A DNA stretch of 18,869 nucleotides from Erginobacter sp964587835. GTDB lineage: Bacteria > Auribacterota > Erginobacteria > Erginobacterales > Erginobacteraceae. Below, one piece after another: positions 13,186 to 18,869 of this stretch (its first letter is position 1; the number at the start of each line of letters is the position of its first letter). The stretch is from the NCBI GenBank assembly GCA_964587835.1, contig CAZPMN010000041.1:1-18869 (forward strand). The letters run 5' to 3'. The notes beneath the pieces were generated by a model. It saw nothing but the letters and a program-made list of their open reading frames with translations, was not told the origin of the DNA and made no database searches. The position numbers and the translations under genes are program-made.

Positions 13186-14391
13186 TCAGGCGTCGGTATA
13201 GTTGTCGAAGTAGCCCTGGATGAGGACGATCGGGGTTCCCTTGTCGCCGGAGCCGCTGGTCAGGTCGCAGAGGGAGCCGAGCAGATCGGTCAGCTGACGG
13301 GGAGTGGTTCCCTGGGCGGCCATCACCGCGATCCCGCGCCGCCGCCGCCGGAGTTCCTCCCGGAGTCGTTCCTCCGCCCCCGCCACTCCCGTCCCGGCCA
13401 GCTTTTCGTCGATCAGGTATTTGATCTTTAATTCCCTCGGCGTACCCCGCAGGCCCGGGGTATAGTCAACCGCCACCACCGGGTCGGCCAGTTCCCAGAT
13501 TCCGGCCACCGGGTCCTTGAAGGCCCCGTCGCCGTAAATCAATACCTCGACTTTCTTTCCGGTCAGCTCCAGCAGTTTCTTCCGGATCCGAGTTACGTAG
13601 CGCCGCTTAAGTCCGTCGCGCGTTCGGGGGAAGAGTTTGAGGCGTTCCTCGCCCGACTTGTTGGATCCGAGCAAACCGTAATCGGGGTTGCCGCCGCGGC
13701 CTTTGCGGGGCCGGGCGCAAAAATCGTCAAGGGAGAGTACCGGCTTGCCCCCGGCCTCCTCGAGCAACTGCCGGGTGCGAAATCGGGTATGGATATCGGC
13801 GGCCAGGACCTCCCGGCAGAAGGTCAGAGCGTGCTCGGGGCGGTTGGAGAGGGCGATTGTGCAGCGGGCGCCTTCTCCTTCGACGATCCGGCGGTAAAAT
13901 TCGAGGTAGTCCAGCCCGGTGAAAGGATGGCGAAAATCGTCCCCGAACCGGCGCCGGAATTCCTCCTCGGGGAGGAGATCGGCGGACGGGTTCAGCCCGG
14001 AATCGGCCAGCCGCTTCCAGTCCATCAGAGGGTTGCCGACCTCGTCGTTCGGATAACTGAGCAGAAGGGAGATTTCTTCCAGTCCGCGGGCCAGGGCCCG
14101 GAGGATCAGGGAGAAACGGTTGCGGCTCAGAATGGGGAAGACCACCGCGCAGCGCTTGCCAAAGAATTCGCGGGCCTCCTGGGCCACTTCGTCGACGGAA
14201 ACGTAATTGCCCTGGGCGCGGGCGATGAGGGATTCAGTGACCCCGATGACATCGCGGTCGCGGAGGCGGTACCCCTCGGTCTCCCAGGATTCCCGCAGGG
14301 CCTCCACCACCACCTCGACCGGGTCGTCTCCGGACCGGACCACCCCGGCCCGGATCCCCCGGACAATCGTTCCCAGAGTGCGTTTCTTCAT
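13186..14391 (-). CDS. F420-0:gamma-glutamyl ligase family protein (CofE-like)
   Basis: This belongs to the CofE superfamily (COG1478), whose founding members add glutamate to coenzyme F420-0 using GTP. This protein is of the longer ~400-aa kind that I recall from Clostridia and uncultured bacteria that are not known to make F420. From the ATG at 14391 it is 401 aa; the frame extends to 14499, but family similarity begins at MKKRTLGTIVRGIRAG. Conserved stretches include VIGVTESLIARAQGNYVS, AVVFPILSRNRFS, DIHTRFRTRQLLEE, YGDGAFKDPVAGIWELADPV, and the C-terminal GSGDKGTPIVLIQGYFDNY. The substrate is not established; Chlamydia relatives have been reported to act on folate. It is divergent from rplM and convergent with truA. 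No other F420 gene is visible here. Confidence 0.8.
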   Translation of the reverse strand: MKKRTLGTIVRGIRAGVVRSGDDPVEVVVEALRESWETEGYRLRDRDVIGVTESLIARAQGNYVSVDEVAQEAREFFGKRCAVVFPILSRNRFSLILRALARGLEEISLLLSYPNDEVGNPLMDWKRLADSGLNPSADLLPEEEFRRRFGDDFRHPFTGLDYLEFYRRIVEGEGARCTIALSNRPEHALTFCREVLAADIHTRFRTRQLLEEAGGKPVLSLDDFCARPRKGRGGNPDYGLLGSNKSGEERLKLFPRTRDGLKRRYVTRIRKKLLELTGKKVEVLIYGDGAFKDPVAGIWELADPVVAVDYTPGLRGTPRELKIKYLIDEKLAGTGVAGAEERLREELRRRRRGIAVMAAQGTTPRQLTDLLGSLCDLTSGSGDKGTPIVLIQGYFDNYTDA

Positions 14392-14548
14392 CTCGAGCGG
14401 AAAAATAGCGAAAAAACCCCGGCCGGGAAAGCAAATAATCGCGACCGGCCGACGAACGACACACCCGCCGCGGGCGGGAAGCGATTGATCGGGGAACATT
14501 TTCTTCTTGACGAAAGCGAATCCCCGATGGTAGCGTGCCGTCCTTGAA

Positions 14549-14637
14549 TTCCGGCCCCAGGTTGCTCAGGCGGCAGAGCCCGACCTCAATCCCCTGCAGT
14601 GGCGGCAGCGCGGTTTTTGCGTCCCGCCGGGCCGGAA
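14549..14637 (+). ncRNA. Candidate structured leader of rplM-rpsI
   Basis: TTCCGGCCC (14549-14557) is perfectly complementary to GGGCCGGAA (14629-14637). Inside it two hairpins can form: AGGT-t-GCTC with GAGC-ccg-ACCT (14559-14586), and GGCGG with CCGCC enclosing CGC/GCG (14601-14628). The second abuts the closing stem, giving a possible three-way junction 34 nt before the L13 start codon. Ribosomal protein leaders that bind L13 are known in other phyla, but this sequence was not matched to any. High G+C makes chance pairing a real risk. I see no gene elsewhere in 14392-14671. Confidence 0.35.
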
Positions 14638-14671
14638 GGGAAAACCGAAAACCAGCGAGTTTAGTTGAGGG

Positions 14672-15103
14672 ATGAAGACATTTTCCGCCAGACCGAAGGA
14701 TATCAAGAAGAAGTGGTACCTGATCGATGCTGAGGGGCAGGTCCTGGGCCGGATGGCGACCAGGATCGCCGATATCCTCCGGGGCAAGGACAAACCAATC
14801 TATACCCCGCATATGGATACCGGGGATTTCGTGGTCGTGATCAACGCTGAGAAGGTTATGGTCACCGGAAAGAAAGCCGAGCAGAAGGAGTACCAGAGGT
14901 ACACGGGATATCCCGGAGGCCTGAAGAAGATCCCCTACCGGCGGATGCTCAAGACCCACCCGGAGCGGATCATCGAGCACGCGGTTCGGGGAATGATCCC
15001 GCATAACCGCTTGGGCCGGGCGTCGATCAAGAAACTCAAAGTTTATGCCGGGCCGGATCATCCGCACCAGGCCCAGCAGCTGGAGCAGTTGAAAATCTCG
15101 TAA
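14672..15103 (+). CDS. rplM: 50S ribosomal protein L13
   Basis: This is a structural protein of the large ribosomal subunit that binds 23S rRNA early in assembly. The 143-aa length is standard. Recognition rests on the N-terminal KTFSARPKDIKKKWYLIDAEGQVLGRMATRIA, the core YTPHMDTGDFVVVINAEKV, TGYPGGLKKIPYRRML, and the C-terminal MIPHNRLGRASIKKLKVYAGPDHPH. The ATG at 14672 follows GAGG with almost no spacing, so the effective Shine-Dalgarno is unclear. rpsI follows 10 bp later, the universal L13-S9 pairing. The upstream 280 bp are shared with the divergent ligase-family gene and hold a possible structured leader. Confidence 0.97.
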   Translation: MKTFSARPKDIKKKWYLIDAEGQVLGRMATRIADILRGKDKPIYTPHMDTGDFVVVINAEKVMVTGKKAEQKEYQRYTGYPGGLKKIPYRRMLKTHPERIIEHAVRGMIPHNRLGRASIKKLKVYAGPDHPHQAQQLEQLKIS

Positions 15104-15113
15104 AAGGTAAGCT

Positions 15114-15512
15114 ATGAGCGATATGGTAAGGTATTACGCCACCGGCCGGAGAAAGACTGCGGTGGCCAAGGTATGGATCCGTCCCGGAGTGGGGAAATTC
15201 AGCGTGAACGACTCCCCGGGTCTGGAGGATTATTTCCATCGCGACACCCTGGTCAAGCAGGTCAAAGCCCCGCTCCAGGTGACCGATAATATGGGGCAGT
15301 ATGATGTGATCGCCCAGTTGTCCGGCGGCGGCAAAGGCGGCCAGGCGGGCGCGCTTTCCCACGGAATCGCCCGAGCTCTGGTGGAGGCCAACCCTTCCCT
15401 GCGGGGTCCCCTGAAAGCAGCCGGTCTGCTGACCCGTGATCCCCGGAAAAAGGAGCGGAAGAAATACGGCCAGCCGGGTGCCCGGAAAAAATTCCAGTTT
15501 TCGAAAAGATAA
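15114..15512 (+). CDS. rpsI: 30S ribosomal protein S9
   Basis: This is a small-subunit ribosomal protein whose C-terminal tail reaches the decoding site and contacts P-site tRNA. At 132 aa it shows the family start YYATGRRKTAVAKVWIRPG, the internal GGGKGGQAGALSHGIARALVE, and the invariant tail KKYGQPGARKKFQFSKR, ending in the conserved lysine-arginine. AAAGGT lies six bases before the ATG. It is co-transcribed with rplM, and transcription probably ends at the strong hairpin terminator beginning 27 bp after the stop. Confidence 0.97.
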   Translation: MSDMVRYYATGRRKTAVAKVWIRPGVGKFSVNDSPGLEDYFHRDTLVKQVKAPLQVTDNMGQYDVIAQLSGGGKGGQAGALSHGIARALVEANPSLRGPLKAAGLLTRDPRKKERKKYGQPGARKKFQFSKR

Positions 15513-15538
15513 TCCTCTTTTCAGGGGACGGTCTCTTC

Positions 15539-15579
15539 GAGATGAAGAAAGCAGGCTTTCCGCCTGCTTTTTTCATCTC
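15539..15579 (+). terminator. Rho-independent terminator after rpsI
   Basis: An 18-bp stem (15539-15556 with 15562-15579, one G-U pair) closes a 5-nt loop TTTCC. The core AAAGCAGGC/GCCTGCTTT is followed by further T residues (15568-15573). It is the clearest terminator in the window and separates rplM-rpsI from argC. Confidence 0.85.
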
Positions 15580-15598
15580 CAAATTTTTTCTGTTCTGC

Positions 15599-15604
15599 TA
15601 CAAT
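15599..15604 (+). promoter_or_regulatory. Possible -10 element for argCJB
   Basis: TACAAT (15599-15604), a 5/6 match, sits 19 bp before argC and directly after the rpsI terminator, where a new promoter is expected. I find no convincing -35 hexamer at the right distance. GGAGG (15610-15614) is the argC ribosome-binding site. Confidence 0.3.
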
Positions 15605-15623
15605 TTCACGGAGGATTGACGCG

Positions 15624-16658
15624 ATGAGCCGGAATCTACTGAAAACGGCGGTGGTCGGAGCCACCGGGTACACCGGGCTGGAGATTGTCCGGCTGCTCCT
15701 CAACCACGGTTCCGTGGAGATCGTCTCTCTGACCGCCAAGGTGGAAGAGACGACCCGGATCGATCATCTCTTCCCTCACTTCCGGGGGCGGCTGGAGATG
15801 GAGTGCTCCAACCTCGATGTCGACGCGGTCTGCCGGAAGGCCGACCTGGTCTTCCTCGCCCTTCCCCATACCGTCTCGATGCTTTTCGCCCCCCGCTTCC
15901 TGGCGGCGGGGAAGAAGGTGATCGACCTCAGCGCCGACTACCGGTTTCCCTCGCCGGACGATTTCGAGAAATGGTACGGATCCCCGCACCGGGATCCGGA
16001 GGGTACGGGGCGCGCTGTCTACGGCCTACCTGAGCTGTTCCGGGAAGAGATCGCCTCTGCTCGGCTTTTGGCCAACCCGGGATGTTACCCGACGGCCACT
16101 ATCCTGGCCTGTTATCCGGCCCTTCGGGCGGGGTTGGCTTCTCCGGAGGGGATCGTCGTCGACGCCAAGACCGGGGTGACCGGGGCGGGGCGGAAGGCCA
16201 GCCTGGCCTTGCTTTTCCCCGAGGTTAACGAGAACTTCAAGGCATACAGTCTGGCGGCCCACAAGCACACCCCGGAGATGGAAGAGGTCCTCTCCCGGGC
16301 GACCGGCCGGAAAGTCCGGTTGGAGTTCGCCCCGCATCTCCTTCCGGTCAACCGTGGTATTCTTTCCACCATCTACCTGAAGCTGGAGAAGCCGGTCGGG
16401 GAAGAGGAGATTTTCGACCTCTACCGGCGGCAGTACGCCGGCGAGGAATTCATCCGGCTCTATCCGGCCGGCCAGCTGCCGGAACTGAAGGACGCCGTGG
16501 GAACCAACAACTGCCTGCTCGGCCTCAAAGTCAATCCCCGGACCGGCAATTTGATAGTGGTCAGTGCCATTGACAACCTTCTCAAGGGCGCCGCCGGCCA
16601 GGCCGTGCAGAATATGAACATCATGGAGTCCTTCCCCGAAACCGAGGGTCTTCTCTAA
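15624..16658 (+). CDS. argC: N-acetyl-gamma-glutamyl-phosphate reductase
   Basis: It reduces N-acetylglutamyl phosphate to the semialdehyde with NADPH, the third step of arginine synthesis. At 344 aa it is the standard type-1 ArgC. The NADP loop is VVGATGYTGLEIVRLL (10-25). The catalytic cysteine is C154 in ANPGCYPTA, and the conserved histidine lies in AAHKHTPEME. GVTGAGRKAS and the C-terminal DNLLKGAAGQAVQNMN also fit the family. The start has a good GGAGG nine bases upstream. argJ follows after 25 bp and argB after that, giving an argC-argJ-argB operon; in Geobacter-like genomes argC alone follows rpsI. Confidence 0.96.
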   Translation: MSRNLLKTAVVGATGYTGLEIVRLLLNHGSVEIVSLTAKVEETTRIDHLFPHFRGRLEMECSNLDVDAVCRKADLVFLALPHTVSMLFAPRFLAAGKKVIDLSADYRFPSPDDFEKWYGSPHRDPEGTGRAVYGLPELFREEIASARLLANPGCYPTATILACYPALRAGLASPEGIVVDAKTGVTGAGRKASLALLFPEVNENFKAYSLAAHKHTPEMEEVLSRATGRKVRLEFAPHLLPVNRGILSTIYLKLEKPVGEEEIFDLYRRQYAGEEFIRLYPAGQLPELKDAVGTNNCLLGLKVNPRTGNLIVVSAIDNLLKGAAGQAVQNMNIMESFPETEGLL

Positions 16659-16683
16659 AACCTTTAGAATCAGGTCGGCCGAG

Positions 16684-17892
16684 ATGAGAAAGTTAGCTCC
16701 CCCCCAGCTCCCGCAGGGTTTTCGGGCCGCCGGTGTCGCCTGCGGGTTAAAGCAGACAGGGGGGAACGATCTCGCTCTGCTCTGGTCCGAGTCGCCGGCC
16801 GCCATCGCCGGGGCCTTCACCACCAACCGGGTGGCGGCGGCCCCGGTCCGGTTGAGCCGACGAGTGGCGGAGTCGGGGCAGTGCCGGGCGGTGATCGCCA
16901 ACAGCGGCTGCGCCAACGCCGCCACCGGCCGGCGGGGCGAGGGCGATGCCGCGAGGATGGCGGAACGGACTGCCGCCGCTCTGGGGGTCGATCCCGGGAT
17001 GGTGGCGGTGGCCTCGACCGGCCGGATCGGCCGCTATCTGGAGGTGGAGAAGATTGAACGGGGGATCGGGGAACTGGCGGAAGCAATCCGGTCCGGCGGC
17101 AACGGCCGGGCGGCGGAGGCGATTCTAACCACCGATACCCGGCCTAAAGAGCTCGCCTTTGAATTCGAGGTGGCGGGTTCGCCGGTCCGGCTCTGGGGGA
17201 TCGCCAAGGGAGCAGGGATGATCCGCCCGCAGATGCGGGTGGCCGGCCCGCCCCAGGCCACGATGTTCTGCTTCCTCCTCACCGACCTGGGAGCGGAGGC
17301 CGGATTTCTGCGGGAAGCTCTCTCTTCCGCCCTGGAGCAGTCGTTCAACCGGATCACCGTCGACGGAGATACCAGCACCAATGATACGGTGATCCTTCTC
17401 GCCAACGGCCAGGCGGGGGTAAGAGCTGAACCGGGGACGGCGGGAGCGGAGGAATTCCGACGGGTCCTGGACCGGGTGACCCGAGAACTGGCCTGGATGA
17501 TCGTTGCCGACGGCGAGGGGGCGACCAAGTTCGTCTCCATCGAGGTCGCCGGCGCCAAAACACCCGAAGAAGCCAGGTGGGCGGCGGAGGCGATCGCCAA
17601 CTCCCCGCTCTTCAAGTGCGCCCTTTACGGGGAGACCCCCAACTGGGGCCGGCTGCTGGCGGCGCTCGGATACTCGGGGGCGGACCTGACGGAGGAGAAG
17701 ATCTCCGTCTTCTGCGGCGAGACCGAGGTGATCCACTCCGGCCTTCCGGTCGAGTTGGAACCGGGCCGGGGAGAGGAGCTGCTCCGTTCCCGGCGAATTT
17801 TTCTCCAGGTCGAGCTCGGCCTGGGAGAGGGGAGGGACGTCTGCTATACCTGCGACCTCACCCCCCGGTACGTGGAGATCAACCAGGAGTAG
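16684..17892 (+). CDS. argJ: Ornithine/glutamate N-acetyltransferase (ArgJ) with insertion before cleavage site
   Basis: It transfers acetyl from N-acetylornithine to glutamate, recycling acetyl in arginine synthesis; bifunctional members also use acetyl-CoA. The 402-aa precursor normally cuts itself before a threonine that becomes the nucleophile. Here the threonine is T193 in ATM (192-194), but the usual KGSGMI-x-PNMATM appears as KGAGMIRPQM, then RVAGPPQ, then ATM: seven extra residues (185-191) directly before the cut. STG at 111-113 supplies the oxyanion-hole pair, although STGVIG reads STGRIG. TVDGDTSTND and ANSPLFKCALYGETPNWGRLLAA are typical. The C-terminus ends at YVEINQE, a few residues short of the usual -EYR(S/T) end. 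A separate argA suggests a recycling role. Confidence 0.92.
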   Translation: MRKLAPPQLPQGFRAAGVACGLKQTGGNDLALLWSESPAAIAGAFTTNRVAAAPVRLSRRVAESGQCRAVIANSGCANAATGRRGEGDAARMAERTAAALGVDPGMVAVASTGRIGRYLEVEKIERGIGELAEAIRSGGNGRAAEAILTTDTRPKELAFEFEVAGSPVRLWGIAKGAGMIRPQMRVAGPPQATMFCFLLTDLGAEAGFLREALSSALEQSFNRITVDGDTSTNDTVILLANGQAGVRAEPGTAGAEEFRRVLDRVTRELAWMIVADGEGATKFVSIEVAGAKTPEEARWAAEAIANSPLFKCALYGETPNWGRLLAALGYSGADLTEEKISVFCGETEVIHSGLPVELEPGRGEELLRSRRIFLQVELGLGEGRDVCYTCDLTPRYVEINQE

Positions 17893-17937
17893 AGCCGGGG
17901 ATCGGATTGGCGAATATTCCCGGGAGAATCAGCGGCG

Positions 17938-18798
17938 ATGAAAAAGATTATCGAGAAAGCAGCGGTCCTGATCGAGGCTCTTCCCTACATCCAGTCCTTC
18001 CAGGGCAAGATCGTGGTCATCAAGCTGGGCGGGTCGGCGATGACCTCCCCCGCGTGCGTGGAGGGGGTCTTGCGGGACGTGGTCTTCATGGAGGCGGTGA
18101 AGATGAAGCCGGTGGTGATCCACGGGGGGGGGAACGCCATCAGCCTGAAGATGAAACAGGCCGGTTTCACCCCCCGGTTCGTCAACGGTCAGCGGATGAC
18201 CGACCGCCGGTCGATCGGGATCGTCAGCGAGGTGCTTTCCGGGATCAACCGGGATCTGGCGGGCCAGATCGCCGCCTTGGGCGGCCGGGCCGAGGGTTTC
18301 AGTTCCCACGCCAATCGGGTTATCTCCGCCCGGAAGCTCACCCCGCCCGATCTCGGATTCGTCGGCGAGGTGGAGAAAGTTGATACGGAGGCCATCCGGA
18401 AGGTCACCCGGTCCAACCGGGTCCCGGTGATCGCGCCCCTGGGGAGCGATGGCGCGGGACACCTTTACAATATCAACGGCGATCTGGCGGCGGGCGCGAT
18501 CGCCGGGGCGCTGAAGGCGGAGAAGCTGGTCTTTCTGACCGACGTCGAGGGGATTATGACCCGGGACGACGGCTCCGGACAAAAGCAGGTTCTCTCCTCC
18601 CTGAAACGGGGCGATATCAACCGCCTGGTCGAGGAAGGGACGATCGCCGGGGGAATGATCCCCAAGGTGACCGCCGGACTGCAGGCCCTGGAGAAAGGGG
18701 TGAAGAAGATTCACGTCATCGACGGGCGGATCAAGCACTCGCTGCTGCTGGAGATCTTTACCGACAAGGGGATCGGGACCGAGATTGTCAGGGAATAG
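17938..18798 (+). CDS. argB: Acetylglutamate kinase
   Basis: It phosphorylates N-acetylglutamate, the second step of arginine synthesis. At 286 aa it is a full amino-acid-kinase fold: KLGGSAM (29-35), the HGGGNAIS glycine loop (62-69), R86 in NGQRMTD, NINGDLAAGAIAGAL (about 178-192), LTDVEGI, and the C-terminal GGMIPKV and HSLLLEIFTDKGIGTEIV. It departs from the common form in having GFSSHANRVI where most ArgB have G(L/I)SGKDG, and KLGGSAM where YGGNAM is usual. Both remind me of planctomycete-type ArgB. It begins 45 bp after argJ in the same frame. The TAG stop lies at the edge of a short heptamer repeat. Confidence 0.93.
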   Translation: MKKIIEKAAVLIEALPYIQSFQGKIVVIKLGGSAMTSPACVEGVLRDVVFMEAVKMKPVVIHGGGNAISLKMKQAGFTPRFVNGQRMTDRRSIGIVSEVLSGINRDLAGQIAALGGRAEGFSSHANRVISARKLTPPDLGFVGEVEKVDTEAIRKVTRSNRVPVIAPLGSDGAGHLYNINGDLAAGAIAGALKAEKLVFLTDVEGIMTRDDGSGQKQVLSSLKRGDINRLVEEGTIAGGMIPKVTAGLQALEKGVKKIHVIDGRIKHSLLLEIFTDKGIGTEIVRE

Positions 18799-18820
18799 GG
18801 GGGAATGGTAAGCGGTAAGC
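18790..18820. repeat. Short heptamer repeat overlapping the argB stop
   Basis: AGGGAAT (18790-18796) supplies part of the argB TAG. After three extra bases come GGGGAAT, GGTAAGC and GGTAAGC, the same heptamer types as after leuB and truA. Confidence 0.7.
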
Positions 18821-18827
18821 GGCCACA

Positions 18828-18869
18828 TGACAGAGCCTCTTGGTCACTTAAGTGACAGAGCCTCTTGGT
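18828..18869. repeat. 25-bp-period direct repeat at window end
   Basis: TGACAGAGCCTCTTGGT occurs at 18828-18844 and again at 18853-18869, separated by CACTTAAG; the junction forms the palindrome CACTTAAGTG (18845-18854). The window ends exactly at the end of the second copy. Iterated TGACA...TTGGTCACTT motifs remind me of termini beside IS481/IS3-like transposase genes, but no transposase is in view. Confidence 0.6.

Noticed and set aside
14411..14430. Terminator-like CCCGGCCGGG plus T-run on the minus strand
   Set aside because: The palindrome is short with little loop room, and it lies just upstream of the minus-strand start codon, where a terminator makes little sense without other evidence.
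14392..14499. N-terminal extension of the ligase-family gene
   Set aside because: The extra 36 residues have no family similarity; homology begins at MKKRTLGTIVRG, at the ATG at 14391.
14559..14660. tRNA or small housekeeping RNA before rplM
   Set aside because: There is no T-arm GTTCRANNC motif, cloverleaf or known small-RNA signature; only generic stems are visible, reported as a leader candidate.
17890..17937. Readthrough or recoding of the argJ TAG to give an ArgJ-ArgB fusion (15 open codons, in frame, ArgJ ends slightly early)
   Set aside because: TAG also ends mlaD, leuB, truA and argB, so it is an ordinary stop here. A 45-bp in-frame spacer without a stop is likely by chance in G+C-rich DNA.

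Overview
The window (18.9 kb, G+C-rich, roughly 60-65% by eye, with CGG, GGG and CCG codons frequent) is a housekeeping and biosynthesis region of a Gram-negative (diderm) bacterium, probably uncultivated. A diderm is implied by an MlaEFD lipid-transport cluster, a periplasmic-type LysM/YkuD L,D-transpeptidase, and an MCE protein with a barrel-like C-terminus. No gene fixes the phylum. The order leuB-asd-truA-rplM-rpsI-argC resembles Desulfuromonadales/Geobacter-type genomes. The glycine-loop-variant Asd and the ArgB sequence remind me more of Omnitrophota/Planctomycetes-type (PVC-side) proteins. That placement is from memory and would need trees. A 100-N run at 3280-3379 is a scaffold gap. 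Both window ends lie in repetitive DNA, so the window may be a whole short contig or scaffold.

Layout. 193-3160: mlaE-mlaF-mlaD, a phospholipid ABC transporter whose MCE subunit is long and apparently ends in a beta-barrel. 3161-3696: a 49-bp-period tandem repeat array broken by the scaffold gap, a nested palindrome, then a possible promoter. 3697-5078: psd and pssA, overlapping by 4 bp (phosphatidylethanolamine synthesis). 5111-6755: L,D-transpeptidase and a short ArgA-type N-acetylglutamate synthase. 6869-7402 (minus strand): Nudix hydrolase. 7680-10865: leuC, leuD, leuB. 10992-12972: asd and truA. 13186-14391 (minus strand): a member of the F420-0:gamma-glutamyl ligase family. 14672-15512: rplM-rpsI, ending in a strong terminator. 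15624-18798: argC-argJ-argB.

The genes form four functional groups: phospholipid synthesis and transport (mlaEFD, psd, pssA), leucine synthesis (leuCDB; no leuA in the window), arginine synthesis (argA, argC, argJ, argB), and translation (truA, rplM, rpsI). Asd supplies the aspartate-family branch.

The least ordinary content is non-coding. Heptanucleotide repeat arrays (consensus RGTRAKC, merging into GGGGAAT and GCGCAGA variants) lie at the 3' ends of argA, leuB, asd, truA, argB and the ligase-family gene, and provide several of their stop codons. Three arrays are paired with a ~75-bp block containing two hairpins. A second dispersed palindrome family keeps its outer arms but has different central modules. 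Perfect 11- and 12-bp hairpins sit directly before the ribosome-binding sites of leuC and leuD, and a possible three-way-junction leader RNA precedes rplM. Among proteins, the notable ones are the MlaD-barrel fusion, the ligase-family protein in a genome with no visible F420 genes, and an ArgJ with a seven-residue insertion directly before its self-cleavage site.
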